Positions 47,340 through 60,238 of a DNA stretch of 64,000 nt are shown one piece after another (positions within the stretch are counted from its first letter, which is position 1; every line of letters begins with the position of its first letter). The stretch is from positions 51,019 to 115,018 of the forward strand of contig NW_024427642.1 in NCBI RefSeq assembly GCF_017562075.2, given 5' to 3'. The DNA is from Anopheles merus. Lineage: Eukaryota > Arthropoda > Insecta > Diptera > Culicidae. Made by a program: the position numbers and the translations under genes. The notes under the pieces were generated by a model. That model was not told the origin of the DNA, did not search any database, and was given only the letters and a program-made list of their open reading frames with translations.

Positions 47340-48880
47340 CGGAATTCCCAACACTAGTTGGGATGCTGAAGCAAATTTCCTGGCAGATGAGCGGGAGGTG
47401 ATCGAAAGGAGGAAGTACTACTTCGACACCTGAATGGAGCAGAGGCAGGAGAGGCTGGCGCAAGTGGCAGAAAAAAGCAACCACCACAACAGCACCACAG
47501 CAGTAACACCAGCGACAGCAATGATGCAGACGACGAGGTGCCCCCGCCATCTCATGATGAGATTGCCAGCGCCATCAAGCAGCTTAAGAGCAATAAGTCT
47601 GCTGGCAACGATGGGCTGGCGGCCTAGCTCTTCAAGATGGGACCGATGAGGCTTACCGTCGAAATGCATCAGCTGATCGTGAAAATCTGGGAACAAGAGG
47701 AACTACCGGAGGAGTGAATGCTGAATGTCATTCACCCAGTCTACAAAAAAGGCGACAGACTGGATTGCTCGAACTTTCGAGCCATCACAGTCCTCATTGC
47801 CGCCTATAAGATCTTGTACCAGATCCTGATCTGCAGACTTGCACCCCTTGCTACAAATTTTGTAGACCGCTACCAAGCCAAGCCTAACCATCATGCAGCG
47901 GTACCACTTCCCTGGGAAGTTGATCCGGCTGTTAGAGGCCACCATAGATGGGGTGCAGTGCAAGATGAGACTATCGAACTTGACGTCGGAATCGTTCGAG
48001 TCTCACAGGGGTCTCAGGCAAGGTGACGGACTCTCCTGCCTGCTCTTCAACATCGCACTGGAAGGTGTCATTCAAAGCGCGAGGCTAGACAACGATCCGT
48101 GGCACGATCCTCTATCTGTCTCTGCAATTTCTTGGTTTTGCGGATGGCATCCACATCATCGGCAGGACCACAGCGAAGGTGTATGAGGCGTACACCCGAC
48201 TCAATCGAGAAGCAGCAAAAATTGGATTGAGAATCAATGCGACGAAGACGAAGTACCTACTTACCGGCGAATCAAACCACCTGGGAAACAGTGTATTAGT
48301 TGATGGCGACAATATCGAGGTAGTAAAGCAGTTTTGCTATCTTGGGAGGGTCGTTACTTCGAACAAGGACATCAGCAGCGAAATCCGGAGACGCATTGTG
48401 CAGGGGAATCGAGCATACTATGCGCTTCACTAACTGTTGATATCCAGAAGATTTTGAGCCCACGAAATGTGAGACATATCAGATTGATTCGCTTGGTGGA
48501 CACGAGTCATGGACCATCCGAGCGGGGGATGCAAACGCTCTGGGCGTGTTAGAGCGACGCATCCTCCGGACCGGCGGTGTGTTCGAGCATGGAGCGTGGA
48601 GGAGAAGGATGAACCACGAGCTTGCTGAGCTGTACGGCGAACCAAGCATCCTGACGGTGGCGAAGGCTGGCAGGATTCGCTGGCTGGGGCATGTTATGAG
48701 GATGCCGCACTCATGTCCCCCAAGAAGGTGTTCGACAGCGATCCCCAGTTCGGCATAAGGCGAGGAGAGCACGGCGAACTCGATGGCTGGATCAGGTGAA
48801 GCGAGACCTGTCGGAGATCTGATGGGAGGCTGCAGCCAGGAACCGAGCACTCTGAAGAATGATTGTTGAGCAGGTCATGT
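47340..48880 (+). mobile_element. Decayed RTE-like non-LTR element with internal deletion
   Basis: Plus-strand frames with many stops: an LKSNKSAGNDGLAA-like box, NVIHPVYKKGDRLDCSNF, then a jump at about 47,880 where the RT palm is deleted, then FPGKLIRLLEATIDGVQCKM, GLRQGDGLSCLLFNIALEGV, KTKYLLTGES and RRRMNHELAELYGEPSILTV. It is a cousin of the minus-strand copy at 37.8-40.0 kb, and is followed by a long (AG)n tract. It is non-functional. Confidence 0.82.
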
Positions 48881-48910
48881 CACACCGACGTGCTCTATCG
48901 TTAGCAGGCC

Positions 48911-50556
<1,646 letters not shown>

Positions 50557-51935
50557 ATATCACTGTTTCAGTCACCAACGCTCATGACTGAAACGAAGCT
50601 CAAGTCGACTCACGTACACAAGTGCGATGATCAGGCGCAAGATGAACATAGTCGTTGTGACGTGTGACCAGATTGGTGACATTTCAGCAAGCACCTCTTG
50701 GTCGGTCTCTTTGACGTGACTTTGTTTGTCTGTGATCAATTTCGAAATGTCACTGATGCTATCACCAGCACTCGTGATTGAAATGAAATTCATTTCCGTT
50801 CACGTACACATGTGCGATGATCAGAGGTAAGACGCACATGGTCGTTTTGGCGTCTGATCTGATTGGTGATATTTTGGTAACCAACTCCTGGTTAATCAGT
50901 TTGTCGTGATTTTTTGGTATTTTATTATCGCGATAGACTTAGAACATACGTGGTGCGGGCGAGTGGTGTTTTATTAACCATGTGCATATGATTAGAAGCA
51001 GTAATCGGTTCTGCTAACTGGTCAAATGATCCCGCATCCTACATATACATATTCATCTTACATTGCTGATCCAAACGTTTATGTATGAACTCTCGTAAGA
51101 AGTGCACATGCAAGGATTACCGCTTCATAATGTATTTATTAATTACTCTAGAAAAACACTTTAGACCCACAAACAGCCGGCACCGGAATTTGAGGCAATT
51201 TGGAAGAAGGGAAGGAAGAGTCAGTACGACTTTTAGCGGACATTGCCTAAGTTTCTTGTCCAGATGACCAATTTTACGCTGTTCGATGGTAAGGGGAATC
51301 CTATGTTAATGGTGATCTCCGGAGGCGGATACACAGGCTGTTGTTGGTGGCAGTGGATAGACGCTAAGTGTCAGCATGCCGTGCCCGTTAGAAAATCCGT
51401 ACCCGTGCGCGGTGTCAATTGCGCCAAAGGTGGATTATGAAAGGTGCTGGAATTTGGTGGCTTTGTCTAGAATTAGTGCTTTCGGATATGAAAATAATAA
51501 AACCAGGATATAAAACAAAAACCTTTTCATCCATCTACAAAACATCTTTTTATATTTGCACTATGGAGAAACTAACAAATTACACGCCTCGTATGCTAAG
51601 AATATCACCGATTCGATTAAAATTATTACACTAACAACACAGTGAATGAGGAGGTGCCGCTGAAGTGAGTTCACATCCGAGGAGCTCTGCTTGATCGTTT
51701 TCCAGCCGAAATCGAACGCCGACGCAAGTACTGGAAAACTGCCTACTTTATCTTTTTGAGTCGACCGGATTCTTAGGCCGGTTCCTTGGCCAGACACTTT
51801 ACTTCGTTTTGCCAAAATTCTCGATCGGGCCGACCATGTAAAAGGCAATCTCTGTCAGTTGGTCGAGTTTGCCGTTCATGAGCATGGTGTAAACCTTGAT
51901 AATGTTCTCTTTGTTCACCAGCTTGTCGGCATAGC
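50557..51935 (+). repeat. Inverted duplication, left arm (uninterrupted)
   Basis: It pairs as reverse complement with 53,404-53,844 plus 58,156-59,060. The outer end is ATATCACTGTTTCAGTCACC, the inner end GCTTGTCGGCATAGC. Small indels distinguish the arms. TTTGTCTAGAATT near 51,470 is the uninserted version of the site where a gypsy element sits in the right arm. The function of the arm sequence is unknown. A codon-like stretch on minus (GKLVNKENIIKVYTMLMNGK, about 51,860-51,930) hints at a captured exon. Confidence 0.9.
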
Positions 51936-51938
51936 ATA

Positions 51939-52195
51939 GAATATTTTTTTACTCGTATAACCTTTGTGTACATCAGTGTACTGAAAACAGCTAATTATTT
52001 GTTTCGTGTTTTTACCAAAAAAGATTATTTAAACAGTTGAAACTACTTTCTTAACACTTGTAAATATTTAAATTAAACAAATATGCATTCGCTAAATTTA
52101 TTAAATTGTCTTTTTTTGGTAAAAACGCGAAAAGGATAATTTGGTGTTTCTAATACACTGATGTACACAAAGGTTATACGTGTAAAAAAATATTC
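51939..52195. mobile_element. MITE with TIRs of about 42 bp
   Basis: 257 bp. The left end GAATATTTTTTTACTCGTAT continues through AACCTTTGTGTACATCAGTGTA; the right end is its reverse complement with one or two mismatches. The AT-rich middle has no coding frame. It lies at the inner edge of the left arm of the inverted duplication. The target duplication is unclear. Confidence 0.88.
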
Positions 52196-53403
52196 GACCG
52201 CATGTCCTCGGCGCGGAACAGTGTGTTCGAGAAATGTGCCGCAGATTCAGCATTGCATCCGATGAATTCAGGTATCATCAACGTTTTCAAGCATTATACC
52301 GCATTCTTGGCATTGGCTAAAACAGATTCGGGAAGGGGTCCCGCGGTCTTGAGATAAAGTGTGAAACCCTGTAATATTAACATTTCAAGAGGCATATCAA
52401 GCGGAAAACGATTTGGTTTGTTATTCGAAGCTAGGAGATAAAATTGCAAACGGTTCGTGTTTCATACCATTTAACATATCAGCATGTCGAAGCACACGTA
52501 GAATGGTATCGAAGTAACGGCTTCATATTTTGGAACCATGCACCATCGTTGGATGCTGGTGTCATACTTAGCACTCATACTTAATTCATGGTAAGTTTTG
52601 CTTCTTTCTTTCACTCGATTGATTGATAAATATTATTATTTGCTATTTTTAGGAACGGTTAATAATGTAATAAGCTCGAGCGAAATTTTTCCAGCTTAGT
52701 TCGATTGCGTCTCAACAGCTTCTACCGTGTGATGTAGCTGTTTCTCCGAGTGTTGCCGGTTTCATAGGATACCCGCTCGCTGTCGGATACTAACCAACGC
52801 TGGATGTATACAGGAGTGCATTGCCACGATTACGACGGTGCAGGCCATTTGATGTGCCGGCTGATTCTCTGACCGATCCAGTTTTGACTACCACATTTGC
52901 TCACTTGATGTCACCATGCTGTTGCATGCTATCATCGAAATAAGCATCTACTTGGCTGTGAATCCACTGGATTCGATATCGCGTATAATGGACCCAAAAC
53001 ATTACCGACACTGAGCATTATAACATTTACCGTGGCGTGCAGCGGATCCTGTAGAACTACAGGACGCTCCAGGAAATAATTCCCATCCTGGCAATGAATG
53101 AGCTGTTCGTAGTGTTGCACATATTCCATTGTGGTAGCACTTTTCGCACAGTTTGGTCTACGAGAACGGTGCGCTTTTTGTGCTATTAACGTGATATGCG
53201 CTTTGATTTTTTGAGCCCTGTCCGCTTTTTGAGCACTTGGGGTTTGGTCTCCATTTTTTCCACGTCCACGTAAAACTTTCCGCACAGTCGCGTACTTTAA
53301 GCGCTGTGTTGTAATGCGCGCATAATATGATGTGCTGTGCGCATGATGCGCCGTTTCCAGCGTTTCGAATTGCAGGCGTTTCAGGTCACATAATTTTTCA
53401 CGG
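52196..53403. other. Spacer of the inverted duplication
   Basis: No recognisable gene. A minus-strand frame of 204 codons (52,932-53,546) runs from here into the right arm, but its sequence has no known domain and is mostly unsupported. GC-rich palindromic stretches occur at about 53,140-53,360. Confidence 0.4.
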
Positions 53404-53844
53404 GCTATGCCGGCAAGCTGGTGAACAAAGAGAACATTATCAAGGTTTACACCATGCTCATGAACGGCAAACTCGACCAACTGACAGAGATTGCCTTTTA
53501 CGTGGTTTACAGAATTTTGGCAAAACGAAGTAAAGTGTCTGGCCAAGGAACCGGCCTAAGAATCCGGTCGACTCAAAAAGATAAAGTAGGCAGTTTTCCA
53601 GTACTTGCGTCGGCGTTCGATTTCGGCTGGAAAACGATCAAGCAGAGCTCCTCGGATGTGAACTCACTTCAGCGGCACCTCCTCATTCACTGTGTTGTTA
53701 GTGTAATAATTTTAATCGAATCGGTGATATTCTTAGCATACGAGGCGTGTAATTTGTTAGTTTCTCCATAGTGCAAATATAAAAAGATGTTTTGTAGATA
53801 TCCTGGTTTTATTATTTTCATATCCGAAAGCACTAATTCTAGAC

Positions 53845-54006
53845 TGTTATATCCATTATTGTAGATTTAAGATTAGATTATAGATTAGATTAGATTAGAC
53901 TAGATTATAGCATATTATAGCATGTAACCGTACGGAGAGAAATGAGAAATAAAACCCGGCACTTCTCGTTGAGCCTTGCAAGTGAATGGATGGTGTGATT
54001 ATAACA
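53845..54006 (+). repeat. 5' LTR of the gypsy element
   Basis: 162 bp, TGTTATATCC...GATTATAACA, with an internal GATTA repeat tract and AATAAA at about 53,949-53,954. Identical by eye to 57,989-58,150. Confidence 0.96.
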
Positions 54007-54047
54007 GTTGGCGACGAGGCGGGCAATACATAAAAAACGAATCGATA

Positions 54048-54899
54048 ATGGCTACATTTAATATCGAACCGTTTGTGCACGAGAAGTCAACTTGGCAAAG
54101 ATGGGTGAAGCGGTTTGCTGGTGCTGCTAAAGTGTTCAAAGTGGATCAAGCGGACATGCAGCAGACGCTCCTGCATTACATGGGCAGTGAGACTTACAAC
54201 GTGCTGTGTGACTTACTCTCGCCGGACGAACCGGAGGCGAAAACGTACGACCAGATCGTCAGCGCGTTAGACGATCATTTCGATCCCAAACCATTGGAAA
54301 TGGTAGAGCTGTGGAAGTTCCGACAACGCACACAAAAGGAAGCAGAAAGCATCACCGAGTTCGTGGCGGCGTTACAACGTGAAGCGAAAAATTGTGCGTT
54401 TGGTGATTATTTACAGAAAGGGCTGCGAAACCAGTTTGTGTTCGGTTTACGTGACAAAATGATACGCGCGAGGTTAATAGGCGAAAAAGACTTAACGTTC
54501 GAGAAAGCAAAGCAAGTCGCATTCTCGATGGAAACAGTCAACGACGGTGTCGAAATTTTAGCCCAACGGGCTCAGTCAGTTAATTTTATGGATCGATATC
54601 CAGCGCCAAGAAGCAAGCGGTATTGTTTCCGATGCGGCAGTTCATCGCACTTAGCGAATAAATGCGAACACAAAATGAAAGTGTGTGCGTTATGTAAGAA
54701 GGTCGGTCATTTACAACGCGTGTGTTTCAAAATGGGGAAAGCACATGGGATGAATAATAAGAAACGAGTGAGTAGGACAGCAAATCTCGTGGAGCAATGC
54801 GAGGATAGTGACAGTCAGGATACAGAAGAGGATCAAATCCATAAAATAGATATTTTCCAAGTAGAAAATGTGAAAGATAGCAAAAAAAAATTTTTGTGA
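54048..54899 (+). CDS. Gypsy Gag polyprotein
   Basis: Start chosen at the first ATG after the primer-binding site (AATCGATAATGG). About 283 residues: a retrotransposon capsid region (STWQRWVKRFAGAAKVF onward to FVFGLRDKMIRARLIGE) and two CCHC knuckles (CFRCGSSSHLANKC and CALCKKVGHLQRVC) that bind RNA, then an acidic tail. The frame ends in an A9T5 run (54,882-54,895), with the stop at 54,897-54,899. The pol frame lies at -1, so this run is a plausible ribosomal frameshift site. Confidence 0.94.
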   Translation: MATFNIEPFVHEKSTWQRWVKRFAGAAKVFKVDQADMQQTLLHYMGSETYNVLCDLLSPDEPEAKTYDQIVSALDDHFDPKPLEMVELWKFRQRTQKEAESITEFVAALQREAKNCAFGDYLQKGLRNQFVFGLRDKMIRARLIGEKDLTFEKAKQVAFSMETVNDGVEILAQRAQSVNFMDRYPAPRSKRYCFRCGSSSHLANKCEHKMKVCALCKKVGHLQRVCFKMGKAHGMNNKKRVSRTANLVEQCEDSDSQDTEEDQIHKIDIFQVENVKDSKKKFL

Positions 54900-55633
54900 A
54901 CGTACAAATTGGAAAATCACCAATTAAGTTCGAGGTAGACAGTGGTTCACCAGTTACTCTAATTAACGAACACGACAAAGAGAAATATCTTAAAAATATC
55001 CAGCTCGTACAAACGGACGTAGAACTGAGAAGTTATTGCGGTGGGAAAATTTCTGTCGCAGGAATGGCTGAAGTGAAAATCAAGACAAAAGAAGGAATAA
55101 AGAAACTACGATTGTTCATAGTTGGGGGCAATAGGCAACCATTGTTGGGTCGCGAATGGATGAGAGCCTTAAATTACGATTGGAATAAAATCTTGCATGG
55201 TAAACAGTACACAGTGGATAAAATTATTGAATCATCGAATACCCAAAATGGTTTAAAAGCAATATTAGACGAATTTCCTGCAGTATTTTTGGACACAATA
55301 GGAAAAATAGAAGGTGTCAAAGCATCTTTGCATTTGAAAAATGGGGCAAACCCAACGTTTCTTAAAGCGCGGCCTCTTCCATTTTCTATTCTAGATACAG
55401 TGGAAGAGGAATTAAAGAACATGGTGGATAAAGGCATACTAGTTAAGGTAGAGAGAAGCGAATGGGCGACCCCAATAGTACCAGTTAGGAAAGCGGGTAA
55501 CAAAGTAAGACTGTGCGGAGATTATAAACTAACAATTAACAAAGGGCTATTCATTGATGATTTCCCTCTGCCCACCATCGATGAACTTTTCGCAAACATG
55601 AGTGAAGGAAAAAATTCTCAAAGCTCGATTTAG
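54887..55633 (+). CDS. Gypsy Pol, protease and RT N-terminus
   Basis: Entered by -1 slippage from gag. The protease active site is FEVDSGSPVTLI, with a conserved GREWM near its end. RT begins with LDTVEEELKNMVDKGIL and proceeds to LCGDYKLTINKGL and FPLPTIDELFANM. The frame ends early at about 55,609: the A-run in GGAAAAAATTC is one base short of keeping RT open, and RT continues in the frame at 55,645. Confidence 0.92.
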   Translation, partial: KIFVNVQIGKSPIKFEVDSGSPVTLINEHDKEKYLKNIQLVQTDVELRSYCGGKISVAGMAEVKIKTKEGIKKLRLFIVGGNRQPLLGREWMRALNYDWNKILHGKQYTVDKIIESSNTQNGLKAILDEFPAVFLDTIGKIEGVKASLHLKNGANPTFLKARPLPFSILDTVEEELKNMVDKGILVKVERSEWATPIVPVRKAGNKVRLCGDYKLTINKGLFIDDFPLPTIDELFANMSEGKNSQSSI

Positions 55634-56889
55634 CCCAAGCATACTTGCAAATGGAAATCAGGGAGAAAGATCAACACCTACTAACGCTGAATACGCACAT
55701 GGGTCTTTATCAACCCACTAGGCTTATGTATGGGGTAGCCTCTGCCCCAGCCATATTTCAAAGAGAAATAACTTCAATTCTACAAGGTATACCAGGAGTA
55801 ACAGTATTCTTAGATGACGTTAAAATAACAGCCCCAAATGATACGGAACATTTACAAAGATTACGAGAAGTACTAAAACGGTTTAATGATCACAATATGC
55901 GAGTAAACTTAAAGAAATGCGAATTCTTAGAAGATAAGATTGAATACTGCGGCTACATGATAGACAAGAAAGGAATCCATAAATTACAAGGCAAAATAGA
56001 TGCGATAGAAAAGATGCCAAGACCAGAAAACAAAGAGCAAGTACGCGCACTGTTAGGTTTGGTAAATTATTACGGAAGATTCATGAAAAACCTTAGCACA
56101 CACATGTACCCAATCAATAATTTACTTAAAGATGAGGTTGCTTTTGAATGGTCTCCAGACTGTGAGAAAGCTTTCGCATGGATGAAAGCAGAAATGCAAT
56201 CGAAACAAGCGCTTACACATTACGATACAAAACTACCATTAATATTAGCCACGGATGCATCGCCTTACGGCGTGGGGGCAGTATTAAGTCACGTTTACGC
56301 AGATGGAAGCGAAAAACCAATACAATATGCGTCGCAAACCCTTACAAAGACTCAGCAAAGATATACACAGATAGACAAAGAAGCGTACGCCGTAATTTTT
56401 GGCATAAAAAAGTTTTTCAAATATCTATACGGTCGAAAATTCATACTAGTAACAGATAACAAGCCATTGACACAGATTTGGTCCCCACAAAAAGGGCTTC
56501 CGACACTCTCAGCTATGCGCATGCAACACTACGCAGTATTTTTAGAATCATTTAACTTTGAAATCCGATATAGAAACTCAAAAGACCACGGAAATGCGGA
56601 TGGCATATCTCGCTTGCCGTTAAAGGGCGAACCCATATGCGAGGCAGATGAGATCGATGTCTTACAAATCAATCAGACTGAATCACTACCAGTACAGGCA
56701 AAAGAAGTTGCAAAATATACATTGAAAGACACTACAGTGCAAGAACTAGTAAGGGCATTGAGGACAGGCCGGACAGTAGAGGGTCGATTTAGATTCGGAA
56801 TAGATCAAACCGAATTCAGCTTACAAAACGATTGTTTAATGCGCGGAATTAGAGTTTACATCCCAATACCTTTGCGTAAACAATATTAA
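55634..56889 (+). CDS. Gypsy Pol, RT palm, RNase H and start of integrase
   Basis: Contains the RT substrate box RLMYGVASAPAIFQ, the catalytic FLDDV, the thumb LLGLVNYYGRFMKNL, and an RNase H domain (LATDASPYGVGAVLSH, then IDKEAYAVIFGIKKF, then VTDNKPL). The frame stops at 56,887-56,889 inside the linker to integrase; a one-base offset reopens it. Confidence 0.92.
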
Positions 56890-57969
56890 AGGAGCTACAC
56901 ATGGGTCATTTCGGAATCTCACGAATGAAATCCTTAGCTAGGACATACTGTTGGTGGGACTCTATAGATCGTGACATAGAAGAAACAGCGCGTGACTGTA
57001 TGCACTGTGCGAAAGTTAGAAAAAACCCACAAAAGTGCAAGGATATAGCTGGGAACAACCAGTGGAACCGTTTCAACGCATACACATAGACTTTGCAGGG
57101 CCATTTTTGGGACTTAATTTCCTAATAATTATAGATGCAGGAACAAAGTGGCCGGAAGTAAAATAATATCAGACACGACAACAGAAACCACGATAGAAAA
57201 ATTAAGAGAATTCTTTGCTACATTTGGGTTACCAGCCATGCTAGTGTCAGACAGAGGTACACAATTTACATCAGAAAGTTTTCAAACGTTTCTAAAGAAA
57301 AACGGAATTTTACACAGAATGGGTGCTCCATACCATCCGGCAACAAACGGTCAGGCAGAGAGGTTTGTTCAAACATTTAAACAGAAGTTGAAAGCGCTAT
57401 CATGCTCTAGACCCGAGGTACACCTACATTTACAAAATATTTTATGGGCATATCGTAGGACGGCACATCCCAGTACCGGGAAAAGCCCTGCTATGGCCGT
57501 TTTTGGAAGGCAATTAAAATCAAAATTGGACCTAATGATTCCCGGACCCGAACAACATACATCAGATAAAGAGAGGGAAAGAACAGTTAGATCATTTGAT
57601 GTGGGTGATAGGGTATCAGCCCGTGATTTTATGTCCAATAATGAGAAGTGGAGGTTTGGAAAAATATTAGAGAAAATAGGCACACTCCATTACAAAGTAC
57701 AATTAGACGACGGAAGGGTATGGAAACGACATATAGATCAGTTGAGCCCCGGACCAGGAATGCAGTGGGAGGAGAATAATCTTAACTCACAGCAAGAATA
57801 CCTTTCGATATGTACCCTTCAATAACAGAAAACAATATACCCCAAAACATCAGCACAACGAACCAACGAACAAGAGACACACCCCTAAACGAGACTCCAA
57901 CAGATAGCACAGAATATTTACGTAGATCAACAAGAGTAAGGAAAGCGCCTCAAAGGCTAAATCTATAAT
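56890..57969 (+). CDS. Gypsy Pol, integrase in several frames
   Basis: An HHCC zinc-binding region (HMGHFGISRMK...CMHCAKVRK) at 56,901-57,050. Then a frame change at about 57,025-57,050, a core start IDFAGPF, another change at about 57,165, and the core DRGTQFTSE and GAPYHPATNGQAERFVQT in 57,175-57,825. The C-terminal WKRHIDQL follows. A last change at about 57,795 leads to a basic tail (RRSTRVRKAPQRLNL) ending at 57,969. The tail parallels that of the relic at 37,065. Confidence 0.85.
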
Positions 57970-57988
57970 TTCCTTAGGGGAGGAGAGT

Positions 57989-58150
57989 TGTTATATCCAT
58001 TATTGTAGATTTAAGATTAGATTATAGATTAGATTAGATTAGACTAGATTATAGCATATTATAGCATGTAACCGTACGGAGAGAAATGAGAAATAAAACC
58101 CGGCACTTCTCGTTGAGCCTTGCAAGTGAATGGATGGTGTGATTATAACA
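57989..58150 (+). repeat. 3' LTR of the gypsy element
   Basis: 162 bp, identical to the 5' LTR. AGGGGAGGAGAGT immediately upstream is the likely polypurine tract. Confidence 0.96.
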
Positions 58151-59060
58151 TAGACAAAGCCACCAAATTCCAGCACCTTTCATAATCCACCTTTGGCGCA
58201 ATTGACACCGCGCACGGGTACGGATTTTCTAACGGGCACGGCATGCTGACACTTAGCGTCTATCCACTGCCACCAACAACAGCCGTGTATCCGCCTCCGG
58301 AGATCACCATTAACATAGGATTCCCCTTACCATCGAACAGCGTAAAATTGGTCATCTGGACAAGAAACTTAGGCAATATCCGCTAAAAGTCGTACTGACT
58401 CTTCCTTCCTTCTTCCAAATTGCCTCAAATTCCGGTGCCGGCTGTTTGTGGGTCTAAAGTGTTTTTCTAGAGTAATTATAAATACATTATGAAGCGGTAA
58501 TCCTTGCACGTGCACTGCTTACGAGAGTTCATACATAAACGTTTGGATCAGCAAACTGAGTCTGGCAATATATGTAGGATGCGGGATCATTTGACCAGTT
58601 AGCAGAACCGATTACTGCTTCTAATCATATGCACATGGTTAATAAAACACCACTCGCCCGCACCACGTATGTTCTAAGTCTATCGCGATAATAAAATACC
58701 AAAAAATCACGACAAACTGATTAACCAGGAGTTGGTTACCAAAATATCACCAATCAGATCAGACGCCAAAACGACCATGTGCGTCTTACCTCTGATCATC
58801 GCACATGTGTACGTGAACGGAAATGAATTTCATTTCAATCACGAGTGCTGGTGATAGCATCAGTGACATTTCGAAATTGATCACAGACAAACAAAGTCAC
58901 GTCAAAGAGACCGACCAAGAGGTGCTTGCTGAAATGTCACCAATCTGGGTCACACGTCACAACGACTATGTTCATCTTGCGCCTGATCATCGCACTTGTG
59001 TACGTGAGTCGACTTGAGCTTCGTTTCAGTCATGAGCGTTGGTGACTGAAACAGTGATAT

Positions 59061-59676
59061 TGGTATCAGAGTATCGCGTTGGACTCAAGAATTCACATGT
59101 CGTGTTCAGCATGTCATGACGCACTTTTATTGACTATCAACAATGAGCATCAAGCTACCACGGATATGTTCATTGTTTTCGTTGGTGAAAATCTCGTGAT
59201 ACTCATGACATTTTGCAGCACTGGTTACGACCCCCTCGAGTTACGACGATTCGCAGATACGACGATTTTGATTGACAGTTAAAAGTTGTCATTGACAAGA
59301 ATTGATGTATTTTTTTGAATATCTGGGCTGATAAACGTTATACACACATTTCCAAAGATTCCAAAACTACCCGATCTTGCATATCTTTATTGTGTACGGT
59401 TTTTTAAATAATTATTACATTATCGAACGTTATTTTAAATAAAATACACGATATCATAAATTCCAACTCTTCAACTTCGGTTATAAACTTTGTATTCAGA
59501 GATATTCGACATGCGACTTTTTCGACTTACGCCTTGTTTTGGGACATTTTTTCGGTCCCAAATACAGTCGTATCTCGGGGACACCTGTATATTTGACTCT
59601 TTGTGACCGCAGAATGATACATTAACCAAGTTGATCAGTAAAATTATATTATGTAGAATCATACAAAATTCAATCC
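59061..59676. other. 3' flank of the ASPP gene
   Basis: No gene seen. On minus it is downstream of the ASPP stop codon and should contain the 3' UTR. It includes a MITE-like end at about 59,560-59,590 (TCGTATCTCGGGGACACCTG) and related GACGATT fragments near 59,235-59,275. Confidence 0.5.
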
Positions 59677-59718
59677 TAATTTTCGTCATTGTACGATGGA
59701 GTAAGTCTCGGGTGGAGC
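59677..59718 (-). CDS. ASPP (PPP1R13-family) last coding exon
   Basis: On minus, the acceptor TTCGTTTTAG precedes CTCCACCCG. The frame gives LHPRLTPSYNDEN and a stop at 59,677-59,679. This matches the short tail that follows the SH3 domain in ASPP proteins (the LYPR-type sequence after PRNLLG). It joins in phase to the exon at 59,794-59,996, so it closes the gene. Confidence 0.8.
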
Positions 59719-59793
59719 TAAAACGAATATGTAAATGATACATTAATTATTAAGACAAATTATGTTTGCGAACAGTAAACGGAGCTTTCTTAC

Positions 59794-59996
59794 CCCAAGT
59801 AAATTTCTCGGGACGTAACCTTCGCTACCTAAGGAGCTGCGAGCCCACCACCATTCTCGTTCAGCTTCATCTCCTTTCCGGATGATAGTCAGCGTGTCGT
59901 TGACAAAGAAGCTTAATTCATCAGGCTGCTGAGATTCGTAAGAGAATACAGCATACACCTCTCCATTGTTCAATATACCCAGCTTTTCTTGTATAC
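59794..59996 (-). CDS. ASPP SH3-domain exon
   Basis: Acceptor TTATTTAAAG before GTATACAAG and donor GTAAGA after GGG. It encodes IQEKLGILNNG, then the SH3 core: VYAVFSYESQQPDELSF (RT loop), EREWWWARSS (the triple-Trp stretch typical of ASPP SH3) and EGYVPRNLLG. In the ASPP family the ankyrin-SH3 module binds p53-family proteins and protein phosphatase 1; insects have one member, acting in apoptosis and cell-junction/Csk regulation. The frame is intact. The start is split (A|GT) with the exon ending at 63,443. Confidence 0.95.
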
Positions 59997-60238
59997 CTTT
60001 AAATAACGAAAAACATGCATTTTATTACTAATGTTAATAATTTACGTGTCATGTACATGTATAATTCTATGCTTAACTGATATTAAGTAACACTCTGGCA
60101 GGCAACAAGAGATGTCAGACATCTCATATTCTCACCATATTACCATCTTGTGACTGATGTTCGCTTACAGGGTTTCTCAAGCAAGCTCAACATCGTAACA
60201 CTATTTTTCGAACACGTTAAACGATTATCAACATCGTA

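Larger units (their letters stand above)
53845..58150 (+). mobile_element. Young Ty3/gypsy LTR retrotransposon
   Basis: 4,306 bp with identical 162-bp LTRs and a 5-bp target duplication TAGAC (53,840-53,844 and 58,151-58,155). Just after the 5' LTR is TTGGCGACGAGGCGGG, a primer-binding-site-like sequence. AGGGGAGGAGAGT precedes the 3' LTR. The order is gag, protease, RT, RNase H, integrase. Identical LTRs mean very recent insertion, yet pol shows about five single-base frame changes. The short LTRs and compact size fit a mag-like lineage, but I cannot confirm it. Confidence 0.96.
53404..59060 (-). repeat. Inverted duplication, right arm (interrupted by gypsy)
   Basis: Reverse complement of the left arm at 53,404-53,844 and 58,151-59,060, split by the gypsy element with a TAGAC target duplication. 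Weaker similarity appears to continue outward to about 59,240 and 50,310 (TGACATTTTGCAGCACTG shared). The spacer between arms is about 1.47 kb and contains a MITE. Confidence 0.9.

Noticed and set aside
52932..53546. Minus-strand frame of 204 codons
   Set aside because: No domain, crosses the boundary of the inverted arm, and the opposite strand shows the more codon-like signal.
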